Position numbers and translations under genes: made by a program
In this document: positions 55,020 through 64,000 of the stretch, in pieces
How positions within the stretch are numbered: position 1 is the first letter of the stretch
Layout of the letters: every line of letters begins with the position of its first letter
The notes under the pieces: model-generated
What the model was told of the DNA's origin: nothing
Seen by the model: the letters and a program-made list of their open reading frames with translations, nothing else
The model's database searches: none
NCBI GenBank assembly: GCA_018340375.1
Contig: JAFFJZ010000073.1
Span: 124,001 to 188,000 of the forward strand
DNA length: 64,000 bases
DNA from: Gonatopus flavifemur
Taxonomy: Eukaryota; Arthropoda; Insecta; Hymenoptera; Dryinidae
Direction of reading: 5' to 3'

Positions 55020-55560
55020 TTTTTCCTCTGGGTTACGTAATCTTTCCTTTGTTTCTTGACTTGAGGGTTTTCCAATGGCTGTGCAGTTCTCTTCAGTTAT
55101 TTCCTCCAGATTCTTGAAACCCAGTAGCCGATGTTGATGGCATGATGGATTCAGCATTGGTTAAATCGGTTGGAGCCTTTTCTATAAAAATATATTGAAG
55201 ATTAACCATTGGCCATCAACGTACTGAGAAGAATTCAATCTCGTTACCTGAATGAGTGTTTATCACAGGAAAATCTAGCCCTGTAATATACTCCTCAGCT
55301 GCTGATGGGACAGTAATGTTGTTGCTCACAATCTGAAAATGTTCCAAAGTCAATGATAAGACCTACTTATTCTAATTTTTCGATACAGGAGTAAATATCG
55401 CATGAATAAATCTCTGTGTATAGGAACAATTTATACCATGCTTTTATAAGTACTCTTTGAACTTGGTCCGAGGACCACCAAGAGGAATTATCGCAACGAG
55501 ATCTGAATCACACATCAGTGCTAAAGACTCCATATCATAGTCCTCATCTAAAAAATAAAA
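55020..55560 (-). pseudogene. Possible exons of an unidentified gene
   Basis: Three open stretches with splice-like borders lie on the minus strand. The first, 55547-55437 (acceptor TTTTTTAG), reads DEDYDMESLALMCDSDLV and then GPRTKF. The second, 55332-55248 (acceptor TTTTCAG, donor CAG|GTAACG), reads NNITVPSAAEEYITGLDF. The third, about 55190-55020, reads KAPTDLTNAESIMPSTSATG. The first resembles a SAM-like end (DL..IIPLGGPR.KF) often found at the start of arthropod transposon proteins. A stop within it and uncertain phases leave it low in confidence. Confidence 0.35.
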
Positions 55561-55921
55561 ATTGTACTTTTGAACACAAACTTGAATTGAAATCATTTAA
55601 ATCAAAGGACGGAATCAAAATTGAAAACCAACATTCAGTTGAATGAAGAGAAAGTGGAATTAGGTTGTATCTGAGGTTACATCAAGGATAATTGATATAG
55701 ATTTTAAGAACTACATGGTACGTGAATACAATTGTCTATTGAAATCACATGTTGAATGAGAATTCTTGCATTTTCACTACATTCAGCATAGCTGATGTTG
55801 CCTATACACTCAGGGTACCCAAGGTATAATGCGAAAGCAAGACCACGAGTTCCAGCGCCGCCAAGGAGTTGTCTCGGAACTATGAGTAATATATATATGT
55901 ATATTTATACATACATATACC
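55561..55921. other. Unassigned sequence
   Basis: On the minus strand about 50 codons stay open around 55730-55880 (PRQLLGGAGTRGLAFALYLG), possibly another exon of the same unknown gene. No splice sites were confirmed. Confidence 0.25.
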
Positions 55922-56014
55922 AAGTATATCACGTGACCATATTTCCTATATACCACGTGACCATATGTCCTGTATACCACGTGACCATATGTCCTCTATA
56001 CCACGTGACCATAT
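55922..56014 (+). repeat. 26 bp tandem repeat, four units
   Basis: Units read ATACCACGTGACCATATGTC with CTCTAT-type spacers, so each carries CACGTG and CATATG palindromes. The open frame across it (55795-56016) is a repeat artefact. Confidence 0.85.
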
Positions 56015-56019
56015 GAGAT

Positions 56020-56514
56020 ATTTAAAAATTAGCAAAAATGATTCGATATATTCCGATACGTATTCGTACTATGGGGATAAATATGAATCAAATGTGATTT
56101 TCATTCATATTGAGAAAATCATGGACTGATTCAAATGATGAATCTGAACACACATGAATGGAATATGTATGTACATTAATATACAAACGTTTGTTTTTTT
56201 TCAATATGCAAGTAATTAAAAATTACCTGTAAGAAAATTAAGTTGAAAAACATCGGTAACACATGAAATCGAAAAAATTATTTTCATTCAAAAAAATTAA
56301 TTTCGTCGTTCAGGTTATGCGGGGATCTTGATTGCCGTTTAGGAATCAGCCATCATCGGCGACGCACATCAAATCTCTTCTGAACTTGCAAAGATAAAAT
56401 TTTTGAAGTACAGAAGAGATTTGAACCTGAATCCTACCTATCGCCTATAATCGAAACCTAACCACATAACGACCTAACCTACAGCGACTTGTAATTCATG
56501 AGAACAAAAATGTT
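56020..56514. other. AT-rich intergenic sequence
   Basis: No gene is identified. A short inverted pair (AAATCTCTTCTGAACTTGCA versus AGTACAGAAGAGATTT) lies near 56368-56420. Confidence 0.4.
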
Positions 56515-57056
56515 GTACATATTGTCGAGTATGGATAGTGGGGAGAATAGCTTCATTTAATATGACGCAGGACCGGATCAAAAAATTGATGGAGCCCTGA
56601 GGAAGTTGAAATTCAAGGGGCCCTTCCAGAATTAATGAATTTTGTCTTGTTCTTCTTAAAGTCAAATTATCCACAAGACCAAAGTGGAATATGATTCAAA
56701 TATCGCGTATCCGAATGCGAACTGAGCATAAATGAAACTATTCATGCAGTTTGAATTATTTTTTCATATGAGAAAAAACTAAAACATATATTTTCATATT
56801 TTTTCAGAGGATACTTGATAGGTATATTCAAATTAATAGAGTGGATGAGATTTGCCCATACTCAATTGAAAATTCGTTCCAATAAACGATTCACAGTTTA
56901 TCGATATACATGAAAAATGAAATTTGGAACAAAGTATATACTTCTAGAGTACAGTTCATTCCTTATTTAATGTAATTTTGAATCGAATGGCCTATTATGA
57001 CGATTTTTTGTAAAATTTCTTTATAATCTGAATGTCCATGTCTATGTACCCACCCA

Positions 57057-57383
57057 CACAGCACCGAAGATTTCATTAAGATTGCAGAAATCTAATATCT
57101 GAAACATTGAAATATCTCTATGACATTGCTGTATGTCACAGCGAGGTTTCAAAGTCTCTTCAGAAATATTGCAATGTCCGCTAATCTTACATTTCAATGC
57201 AATATTTCTGAATTATTTCTGCAATATTCCAAGAATATTTATGACATATTTCATTGTAATGTTTGTCTCGTAATATATCTGAGGCATTGCAAATAGGCAA
57301 CATTTCTGTGAAAGTATACTGAAATGTAATGAAGGTGAAAGATCGAAATGTAATTGAGACATTTCAGAGATCTGTGGTGCTGT
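57057..57383. mobile_element. AATATTTCTGAA-word element in the arm
   Basis: Short inverted ends (ACAGCACCGAAGA and TCTGTGGTGCTGT) bound about 327 bp. These are rich in GAAATATTGCAATG, CAATATTTCTGAA and related words on both strands. The mirror copy is at about 60300-60626. Confidence 0.6.
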
Positions 57384-57474
57384 ATGGGCAGATAGCAAAT
57401 CGAATTCTGAAAGAATTCCATAGGAACTCGCGAACGTGGAATAGAATTCTTTAAGAATAACTGAAATGATTGAC

Positions 57475-57725
57475 ATCCCAGATAGAAAACCATGCCCTGA
57501 ATATTTTGTAACATAATGTGCCGTTAACATACTGTCATAAACTTCGCTCAGCTTGCAATGATGCATAAAATGTAAACAGTAAGTCTTCATTATGGTACCA
57601 TCACCTCGTTTTGCTACCAAGAACAATGCTTTATGCGGAAACACCTTGGTACCACGATGCAAACATTTCTTGGCGTGAATGTCACCATTATAATGGCATT
57701 ATTGAGACATTTTTCTATCTGGGAT
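57475..57725. mobile_element. ATCCCAGATAGAAAA MITE
   Basis: Perfect 15 bp inverted ends ATCCCAGATAGAAAA bound 251 bp with GGTACC and CATTATAATG words. The mirror copy is 59958-60208. The 149-codon open frame reads through it and neighbouring repeats and is not considered a gene. Confidence 0.7.
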
Positions 57726-58090
57726 GTATTCCTTTGGAATGTGTAACATACTCGTTTATGTCACAATGATTGAATTCTTCAAGTATTCGTTTTACAATCC
57801 AGCAAAACTCTAGGCGAACTTCTCAAGGAAAACTTTTTTCTATATAAATAAGCCTTTTCGCATCCTAAAAAGAGAACTCTTACAAAAGTCACGAAGGATT
57901 TCATTGATTATAATAATATTTTTATTGTCGAATATACATCTAACCCGCACTGAGAAAAAATGGTTTGCTACAATAGCGCCTACAAACAAATTTGTTGTCC
58001 TTGCAAAAATATTTATTCCAGCAGCTGAGACGTTAGTTCTATTGTCAAATTTGTTAATGTCAGCAAAAAAATTCAGTTTTGCTACCCCAA

Positions 58091-58187
58091 CAGCACAATG
58101 TGTCTCTGGGACGTTTTCTGAACGTTCTGAAAACCTCTCCTACGTTCTATAAACCTTCCATAAACGTTCCAGTGGCACGTTGTGCTG
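58091..58187. mobile_element. GAACGTTC-word element
   Basis: About 97 bp with ends CAGCACAATGTG and CACGTTGTGCTG, filled with GAACGTTC-like words. The right arm of the inverted duplication breaks inside the corresponding copy (from 59511), so only the left copy is complete. Confidence 0.6.
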
Positions 58188-58587
58188 TCTGGGTAATTAT
58201 TTTCCTTGTTTTGTTAGCTGAATTTTTTTTGTAGGCGCTATAGTAATAGACCTGTTTGTTATGCCAGCAACAGCTTTTCCTCCGTGCGATACACCTTTCG
58301 ATAAAAAATACAACAAATTCGGAACATCCTGTACAGACAGCACACAAGTCCCTTTTGCGTTCGCAGAGAATTCAGAGTAAAGAATACCTACGGAAATCAT
58401 TTCTAGGAATTCATGGAGTATTTTAAATGAATGAATAGAGTATCACAAGAATTCTTTAAGAGTTCTTAATGAATACATGTGGGAGTTCTTGAAATACACA
58501 TAGAAAATGCATCAAGTATTCGTACAGACTACCCGTTATGACAGTGAATATGAATCTTGATGGAAGTTCAAAATGTAGTCCTGTTCT

Positions 58588-58981
58588 CCCTGCTGAACAT
58601 TTTTCCTATCGGTTTCAATGTGGTTTCTGAAACTGGAATTCCCGGAAAGTCATCGTGAATTCACGATAGAACTCTATCGGTTTTTATCGTTTTATATAGG
58701 ATTTGAGAGAAATGTATCTGGTTTTATCGTAAAATTCCTATAGGAGAAATATCAGTTATTCAAAAAAGTACCATTACATTCCTTCAAATAACTAATACTT
58801 CCTGTATAGGATTATCACGATAAAACCAGATACATTCCTCTTAAATCCTATAGAGAACGATAAGAACCGATACAGTTCTATCGTGAATTCACGAAGACTT
58901 TCTGGGAATTCAAGTTTCAGAAACCACATTGAAATCGATAGGAAAAATCTTATCGTTTTCTATCGGAAATTTTCAGCAGGG
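58588..58981. mobile_element. CGATAAAACC-word palindromic element
   Basis: Ends CCCTGCTGAACATTTTTCCT and the inverted TTTCAGCAGGG bound about 394 bp of near-complete inverted symmetry. Words such as GTGAATTCACGA, CTATAGG and CGATAAAACC recur in both orientations. Confidence 0.7.
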
Positions 58982-59201
58982 CTGCTCAAAAGAATTTATA
59001 ACGAATACCATGAACTTCGATCAACAAGAATTCGATCAGTCTTCCCGAATTTGTGAACTTCTTTGGGAATGAGTAGTATATTTTCTCTTATAAATTGATT
59101 GAACAGGTGCGTGTACGAGATTTAGACAGTGCTTAATGAAGTGAAGTAAATTATGCAATGTAATAATCAGTTCGGTGCAAGAAACATATATATGAGAATA
59201 A

Positions 59202-59468
59202 CCCAATAAACATTTGATTTCTCAAGATATGTTTTAGATATGTTTAAGATGTCTTATGCGACACTTATATGCGACACTTTTAGATATCTAAAAGATAACT
59301 TTTCGTATCTTGAGATATCTTAAACATGTCTTGGACGTTTCAAGAGACGTAAGATATGTTGAGGATATCTCAAGATACGAAAAGTTATCTTTTAAATATC
59401 TGAAAGTGTCGCATAAGACATCTTAAACATATCTAAAACATATCTTGAGAAATCAAATGTTTTTTGGG
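59202..59468. mobile_element. AAGATATCTT-word palindromic element
   Basis: Ends CCCAATAAACATTTGATTTC and the inverted GAAATCAAATGTTTTTTGGG bound 267 bp. Words AGATATCTTAAACAT and TGTCGCATAAGACATC repeat in both orientations, giving nearly full inverted symmetry. Confidence 0.75.
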
Positions 59469-59510
59469 AAATGACATATCATGTCTTATGCGACACTTTC
59501 ATTTAACGTT

Positions 59511-61168
59511 CTGGAACGTTTATGGAAGGTTTATAGAACGTAGGAGAGGTTTTCAGAACGTTCAGAAAACGTCCCAGAGACACATTGTGCTGTTGGGGTA
59601 GCAAAACTGAATTTTTTTGCTGACATTAACAAATTTGACAATAGAACTAACGTCTCAGCTGCTGGAATAAATATTTTTGCAAGGACAACAAATTTGTTTG
59701 TAGGCGCTATTGTAGCAAACCATTTTTTCTCAGTGCGGGTTAGATGTATATTCGACAATAAAAATATTATTATAATCAATGAAATCCTTCGTGACTTTTG
59801 TAAGAGTTCTCTTTTTAGGATGCGAAAAGGCTTATTTATATAGAAAAAAGTTTTCCTTGAGAAGTTCGCCTAGAGTTTTGCTGGATTGTAAAACGAATAC
59901 TTGAAGAATTCAATCATTGTGACATAAACGAGTATGTTACACATTCCAAAGGAATACATCCCAGATAGAAAAATGTCTCAATAATGCCATTATAATGGTG
60001 ACATTCACGCCAAGAAATGTTTGCATCGTGGTACCAAGGTGTTTCCGCATAAAGCATTGTTCTTGGTAGCAAAACGAGGTGATGGTACCATAATGAAGAC
60101 TTACTGTTTACATTTTATGCATCATTGCAAGCTGAGCGAAGTTTATGACAGTATGTTAACGGCACATTATGTTACAAAATATTCAGGGCATGGTTTTCTA
60201 TCTGGGATGTCAATCATTTCAGTTATTCTTAAAGAATTCTATTCCACGTTCGCGAGTTCCTATGGAATTCTTTCAGAATTCGATTTGCTATCTGCCCATA
60301 CAGCACCACAGATCTCTGAAATGTCTCAATTACATTTCGATCTTTCACCTTCATTACATTTCAGTATACTTTCACAGAAATGTTGCCTATTTGCAATGCC
60401 TCAGATATATTACGAGACAAACATTACAATGAAATATGTCATAAATATTCTTGGAATATTGCAGAAATAATTCAGAAATATTGCATTGAAATGTAAGATT
60501 AGCGGACATTGCAATATTTCTGAAGAGACTTTGAAACCTCGCTGTGACATACAGCAATGTCATAGAGATATTTCAATGTTTCAGATATTAGATTTCTGCA
60601 ATCTTAATGAAATCTTCGGTGCTGTGTGGGTGGGTACATAGACATGGACATTCAGATTATAAAGAAATTTTACAAAAAATCGTCATAATAGGCCATTCGA
60701 TTCAAAATTACATTAAATAAGGAATGAACTGTACTCTAGAAGTATATACTTTGTTCCAAATTTCATTTTTCATGTATATCGATAAACTGTGAATCGTTTA
60801 TTGGAACGAATTTTCAATTGAGTATGGGCAAATCTCATCCACTCTATTAATTTGAATATACCTATCAAGTATCCTCTGAAAAAATATGAAAATATATGTT
60901 TTAGTTTTTTCTCATATGAAAAAATAATTCAAACTGCATGAATAGTTTCATTTATGCTCAGTTCGCATTCGGATACGCGATATTTGAATCATATTCCACT
61001 TTGGTCTTGTGGATAATTTGACTTTAAGAAGAACAAGACAAAATTCATTAATTCTGGAAGGGCCCCTTGAATTTCAACTTCCTCAGGGCTCCATCAATTT
61101 TTTGATCCGGTCCTGCGTCATATTAAATGAAGCTATTCTCCCCACTATCCATACTCGACAATATGTAC
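59511..61168 (-). repeat. Right arm of 4.65 kb inverted duplication
   Basis: This is the inverted partner of 56515-58172, ending ACAATATGTAC. The outer sequence beyond 61168 is unrelated to that before 56515. Confidence 0.92.
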
Positions 61169-61538
61169 CTTAGACCATATATACTCATAGACGCGACGTC
61201 AGATAATTTCCGTGAAGCAAAGATAAATTCATCTATGTGACGTCACACGTGGGCAAAATCATGGTGGCATGGCGGGTATTCTAACCTCCAAAACAATGTA
61301 AAAGATTCAATCAATTGTAACTTCATTCAAATTAATTTTAGAACATTGACCTTCTCGTTCTTAGTTCAAATGAAGTCTTTTCTGACAAATTTTCCGAAAT
61401 CATAATCACAAATCAGTGATTTAGAATTGAATTCAACCATTATCAACCATTCATCAATGATTATTTTCAATGAATCGATTTGTTTTGAACAATAATAAAG
61501 AAAAAGTATAACCAAAGTATAGTTATATAATTTCAAAT
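61169..61538. other. 3' flank of P-element-like gene
   Basis: AT-rich sequence with GCGACGTCAG and TGTGACGTCACACG words near 61195-61250. No gene is seen, and no P-element terminal repeat could be recognised. Confidence 0.4.
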
Positions 61539-63738
61539 TCATTGATTACAAAATAGAATCGTTTTTGTAAGTTTACTCCTTATTCTATTATTTTCAGGTG
61601 AACGACTTCCAATATGGTATAATCGAATATTACAGTAATGAAAACATATGATTTTTATCAACTGTATAATATGATTAGATTCGACGTTATTATCATACAT
61701 ATGATCACGGTATTCTTTAAATACTGACGAGCGAACATTATTCATAATTTTTATTATCAATTGTGGCAATATATTTTTTTGTGTCAATTGATGTGTTTTT
61801 TCTGAAAGTCTGATTTCTGCTTCAGCTATTTTACAAATATGTACAACATCAGTCGACGGTATCGTTAGGCCACGCTTTGTATTAGTGTAGTGTTTTATTT
61901 CGATTAAATTACCAGAATGCTTATTTTCCTGGATTGCTTCCAAGCATATTTCACATTCGATAGTGTTTTTAATTCTTCGGACCACAAAACCTGCAATGTA
62001 CTCCACAGTATCCGATATGTACATTGATAACTGTGAGTAACGTGTACTTGAAATATAATCATCGTGTTCAACCTCTTCTCCGTGAAGAGCTTCATTTTCA
62101 GAATTATTTGTTAGGATATTATCGATTGTCTGCATTTTATTTTTCCTCGAAGTGCTCATTGCTGAAATGATTGTCGGAGCTTGTTCAATGCAATTAGCTT
62201 GGGGGGAACCAGTAACACTAGTGTGAATTAATAATTTTTTGTACGCAGCTTGAAAAAGTCTTGGCGTAGGATTATTATTGTGTCCTCCCATACTCCTAAT
62301 AGCACTAAAAAAAACTTCAAGATGATCTTGGGAAAGCTTATATGCCAGTAAATATCTCAATTTACCATCGTCTGGATTCTCAACATATTGACTGAATATA
62401 TTCATCAATTATCGTAAACTGATAATAAATCCCAGAAAACCAGTCTTTTTCGGACTTGAATGTAGAGGTTTCCTGTCTGGCCCGTACGTTAAAGACATAA
62501 GGTATTCGATAATTTCATTGATTTTTTGAAATATAGCTTCTTTATTATGTTGTTGCAACCCAGATTTGAAAGCTTTTGCTAATATGTTCCTGCTGTTCAA
62601 TATATCGAGAGCATCATTTATAATTGTAATGAATTTTTCTGTTACTTCAGAATCTTTGAAATGTGGAGAATAATTGGTTTTCCTCAAATATTCTAGAGCT
62701 TTCGCAACACTGAGGCTGAAAGTTTGAGCAGCCAACTTTACTTTCATTTTCTCTCTGAACCAGTTGATATGCCTCTTTCTTATTTTAGTTGCTAAATGCA
62801 ATCCTTCACTTTCTTGTATTTCTACTAAATGTTCCAAATATTCCCACTTAATTGCATTATTATCACCGTCATATAAAATTTTACAAGTTGCAAGAACATT
62901 TCGAATGAGTTTCAACATATGCGGCGGATCTAACAACAAATGAATAGATTCTCCTGTACTTGGATGAGGAAAGTATGGTTTTGAACAGGTTGAAGTTAGC
63001 TTGACCCCAAGACACGTTGCCATTGCCATATTATTTGCAGCACCGTCAAAAGTTAAACTGCAAACTGTAACTCCAATTTCATGGAGAGTTCTCAAACATA
63101 TTTGCACAAGATTACATTTTTGATCACCCGATATTCCATTGATCAAAAAATAGCCCACTGGTAGTTTCCATCGATCATTTACACAGTTGATTAAGAATAC
63201 AACTGCCTCTGTCGCTTTCGGTGGAGTATCACTCTCAGTCGGTTTGTCGATGTCCACATAACTGCAATACCGAATTTTGAGTATTGAACAATATATTGAC
63301 ATAAAATAATTATATGCATATATCTGCCTAATTAAATCATATCTATATATAGAATTGTATGCGAAAAAACCATATTCTTCTATCTTACCCGACAAACTTT
63401 TCACCATCCCACTCTATTTTCTTGTGAATTGCCATTTCATCTACCATTAAAGCACACACACAATTTTTTCCTTTACTTTCACACTCAGAAACTTTCATCT
63501 TCAAAGTATTAATAGATTCTGCATGAAAGCCTGGTTCACATGCAACTGAGGAATACCATTTTTGTAAGGTTCGAGGATGAGGTAGGATGTTGTGGAATGT
63601 TTCTCTAACATAATTATATGCTCTTGGAGAGTAGAAATTCAGGGTGAGTGCAAAGGTTTTTAGTTCAGCAGGATATATTTTGGATTGCGATCTTGTCATT
63701 TGTTTGAACAATGTTTTTGTGGAAGCAGGCAAATTATC
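61539..63738 (-). pseudogene. P-element/THAP9-like transposase, 5'-partial with one stop
   Basis: Exon A (63738-63389, acceptor CATTATAG) carries ALMVDEMAIHKKIEWDGEKF with the first catalytic Asp. A 127 bp intron (GTAAGA...TTGCAG) follows. Exon B (63261-61539) has ATEAVVFLINCV, the second-Asp motif LTFDGAANNMAMA and HLLLDPPHMLKLIRN. A TAA at 62409-62411 after GFIISLR is followed in the same frame by LSQDHLEVFFSAIRSMGG, the catalytic Glu region. The C-terminus ends near TKTILFCNQ. The N-terminal THAP DNA-binding domain and coiled coil are absent and must lie beyond the right edge. The order matches P-element transposase, including the GTP-binding insertion. One nonsense codon is the only lesion seen. 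Confidence 0.85.
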
Positions 63739-64000
63739 CTATAATGCGAAAAAATAAGAAAAAAAAACCACAAAATTACATGCAATATATACAACAGAAG
63801 GAATATACTAGCATAAAGTGTTTTTGCAAAATTCTAGTTTGGGTGAAAAGAATCATAATGAAAAGAAACTAGAATATAAAATGACATTTGCTTAATTCAT
63901 TCCCTTCCTATTTGTCACTTTGATGATTCCAATTGCTCTCATGCATCAAACTAATAATTAATGTCACAAGCAATGAACAGAGGAATTCACGGATATAAAA
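63739..64000. other. Intron or upstream sequence of P-element-like gene
   Basis: This AT-rich stretch ends in a polypyrimidine-AG acceptor on the minus strand. It is most likely an intron whose upstream exon lies outside the window. Confidence 0.5.

Larger units (their letters stand above)
56515..58172 (+). repeat. Left arm of 4.65 kb inverted duplication
   Basis: This arm pairs base for base with 59511-61168. Mirrored coordinates add to 117683 at every point checked, so there is no net indel across 1658 bp. Long open frames (for example 57213-57662 minus and 60021-60470 plus) are identical in both arms. It contains several smaller inverted elements. Confidence 0.92.
58173..59510. other. Spacer of the inverted duplication
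   Basis: The 1338 bp spacer contains fragments with AAGAATTCTT words (58400-58530, 58990-59060), an inverted piece resembling the arms near 58230-58270 (GTAGGCGCTATAG), and two further palindromic elements described separately. No gene is seen. Confidence 0.5.

Noticed and set aside
57213..57662. 149-codon frame, identical to 60021-60470
   Set aside because: It reads through at least two MITE-like elements. Identity is explained by the inverted duplication, not by selection.
57904..58152. 82-codon frame repeated at 59531-59779
   Set aside because: It is a repeat-derived frame inside the inverted arms with no domain.

Overview
This window reads as a repeat-dense stretch of an arthropod, most likely insect, nuclear genome. 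It is AT-rich, has short GT-AG introns of about 70-130 bp, shows no bacterial gene layout, and its coding sequence belongs almost entirely to transposable elements typical of insects (mariner, Tc1, piggyBac, P-element, Ty3/Gypsy, LINE). I found no gene that I can assign with confidence to the host. Species cannot be named from the sequence alone.

Layout. 0.7-6.2 kb and 9.8-14.8 kb hold two members of one DNA transposon family with GGGGCA termini, terminal inverted repeats (TIRs) of 0.6-0.9 kb, and related broken transposases. Between them lie a mariner fragment, a complete-length mariner with one frameshift, and a ~172 bp tandem array. 13.0-14.1 kb carries GC-rich CCCAAG...CTTGGG elements. 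15.6-16.2 kb holds a 21 bp minisatellite and a MITE. A third mariner sits at 17.6-19.0 kb.

19.0-41.3 kb is one nested stack. A CACTA/EnSpm-like transposase gene on the minus strand was split at a TTAA by a piggyBac-like element (19942-37872). That element contains a ~122 bp tandem array, its broken transposase and a foldback structure with tandem-repeat arms. It was itself split by a young 12.1 kb Gypsy-type LTR retrotransposon (25533-37644, TGTG duplication). The retrotransposon has a ten-knuckle Gag, pol broken by frameshifts, an Env-like glycoprotein resembling chuvirus glycoproteins, and a separate ORF inside each LTR. The CACTA gene also carries a LINE fragment and a GCCAGTACTGG-rich element.

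41.5-50.0 kb holds a second LINE fragment, a Tc1/mariner-superfamily element with ~1 kb inverted arms, and a palindromic element with a Tc1 inserted at its exact symmetric centre. 50-61 kb is a nest of short elements, each dominated by its own self-complementary word. It also contains a solo LTR with two tandem LTR-type ORFs, a few possible exons of an unidentified gene, and a 4.65 kb inverted duplication. 61.5-63.7 kb is the catalytic part of a P-element/THAP9-like transposase gene running off the right edge.

How it works together: none of the transposases is intact as read, so the region looks like a graveyard with at least one recent arrival. The most unusual material is the self-contained gene inside the LTR, the captured glycoprotein, and the class of palindromic-word elements.
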